From: JALYNX01 sp040905925
GTDB taxonomy: Bacteria; Actinomycetota; Acidimicrobiia; Spongiisociales; ZC4RG35
Length of the DNA: 6,667 nt
Direction of reading: 5' to 3'
NCBI GenBank assembly: GCA_040905925.1
Contig: JBBDQO010000060.1
Span: 1 to 6,667, forward strand
The position numbers were made by a program, and so were the translations under genes. Position 1 is the first letter of the stretch, and each line of letters opens with the position of its first letter. Under the pieces are notes generated by a model, which did no database searches, was not told where the DNA came from, and saw nothing but the letters and a program-made list of their open reading frames with translations. Positions 6,578 to 6,667 of the stretch are shown in pieces.

Positions 6578-6592
6578 GCGGGCGAAGCCCGC
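6578..6592 (+). other. Hairpin in the tRNA-Thr/tRNA-Met spacer
   Basis: GCGGGC (6578-6583) and GCCCGC (6587-6592) form a 6-bp stem on a GAA loop, 4 nt before the tRNA-Met. The stem extends by a G-T and an A-T pair. It may guide processing of the joint transcript or weakly pause polymerase. Confidence 0.5.
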
Positions 6593-6596
6593 TTGA

Positions 6597-6667
6597 GGCG
6601 GCGTAGCTCAGTAGGTGAGAGCGCTCGACTCATAATCGAGAGGTCGGCAGTTCGAGTCTGCCCGCCG
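6597..6667 (+). tRNA. tRNA-Met (anticodon CAT), probably elongator, cut by the window end
   Basis: Acceptor GGCGGCG (6597-6603) begins to pair with CGCCG at 6663-6667; two acceptor bases and the discriminator lie past the edge. The anticodon stem CTCGA/TCGAG encloses CTCATAA. The stem lacks the three consecutive G-C pairs of initiator tRNA, so elongator Met is favoured; a lysidine-modified tRNA-Ile2, which shares the CAT anticodon, cannot be excluded. Confidence 0.9.

Noticed and set aside
6316..6633. A 105-codon minus-strand frame across the tRNA genes (with PLPDLNRRPLPYHGSALPT and KDSNLRRRQPADLQSAP-type segments)
   Set aside because: These peptides are the antisense of tRNA genes, a well-known spurious ORF type; the plus strand folds into proper cloverleaf tRNAs.

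Overview
The window is high-GC bacterial DNA, most likely from an actinomycete-phylum (Actinomycetota) bacterium and possibly an Acidimicrobiia-like lineage. The clues are a GroEL tail ending in GGGMDF, an F420-type luciferase-like oxidoreductase, a lipoprotein with a poly-threonine linker, TANNNT boxes about 7 nt before start codons, and a Tyr-Thr-Met tRNA run. The lineage call is an inference from these traits, not a phylogeny.

Layout. The left edge holds the last ~396 codons of groEL (+), closed by a strong hairpin terminator. Next come two minus-strand genes: a two-domain protein (AbiEi-like winged helix plus Vsr-like DUF559 nuclease) and an Rv2161c-type LLM oxidoreductase. The nuclease gene is bracketed by two inverted copies of a ~34-bp palindromic repeat, one just after the groEL terminator and one over the stop codon of the LLM gene. 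Head to head with the LLM gene is a MidA/NDUFAF7-type methyltransferase (+); both starts meet on one CCATGG palindrome. A small lipoprotein gene (+) follows, then a 12-bp hairpin and a convergent minus-strand gene for a small secreted beta-rich protein that is split by a one-base frameshift. Divergent from that gene is htpX (+), whose last ~23 bp are repeated 58 bp downstream. The right edge carries tRNA-Tyr(GTA), tRNA-Thr(GGT) and a tRNA-Met(CAT) cut by the window end; none that can be checked encodes CCA.

How they fit together. GroEL and HtpX are unlinked housekeeping protein-quality functions (cytosolic folding and membrane proteolysis). MidA and the lipoprotein may be co-transcribed. No clear multi-gene pathway is visible. 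In Actinomycetota a Thr-Met tRNA pair often precedes rpmG and the secE-nusG-rplK region, so that is what I would expect to the right.

The best candidate for something undescribed is the inverted-repeat-bracketed nuclease gene (about 1242-2283), which looks like a one-gene mobile cassette placed in an intergenic, terminator-adjacent site. The repeats are seen directly; the mobility is inferred.
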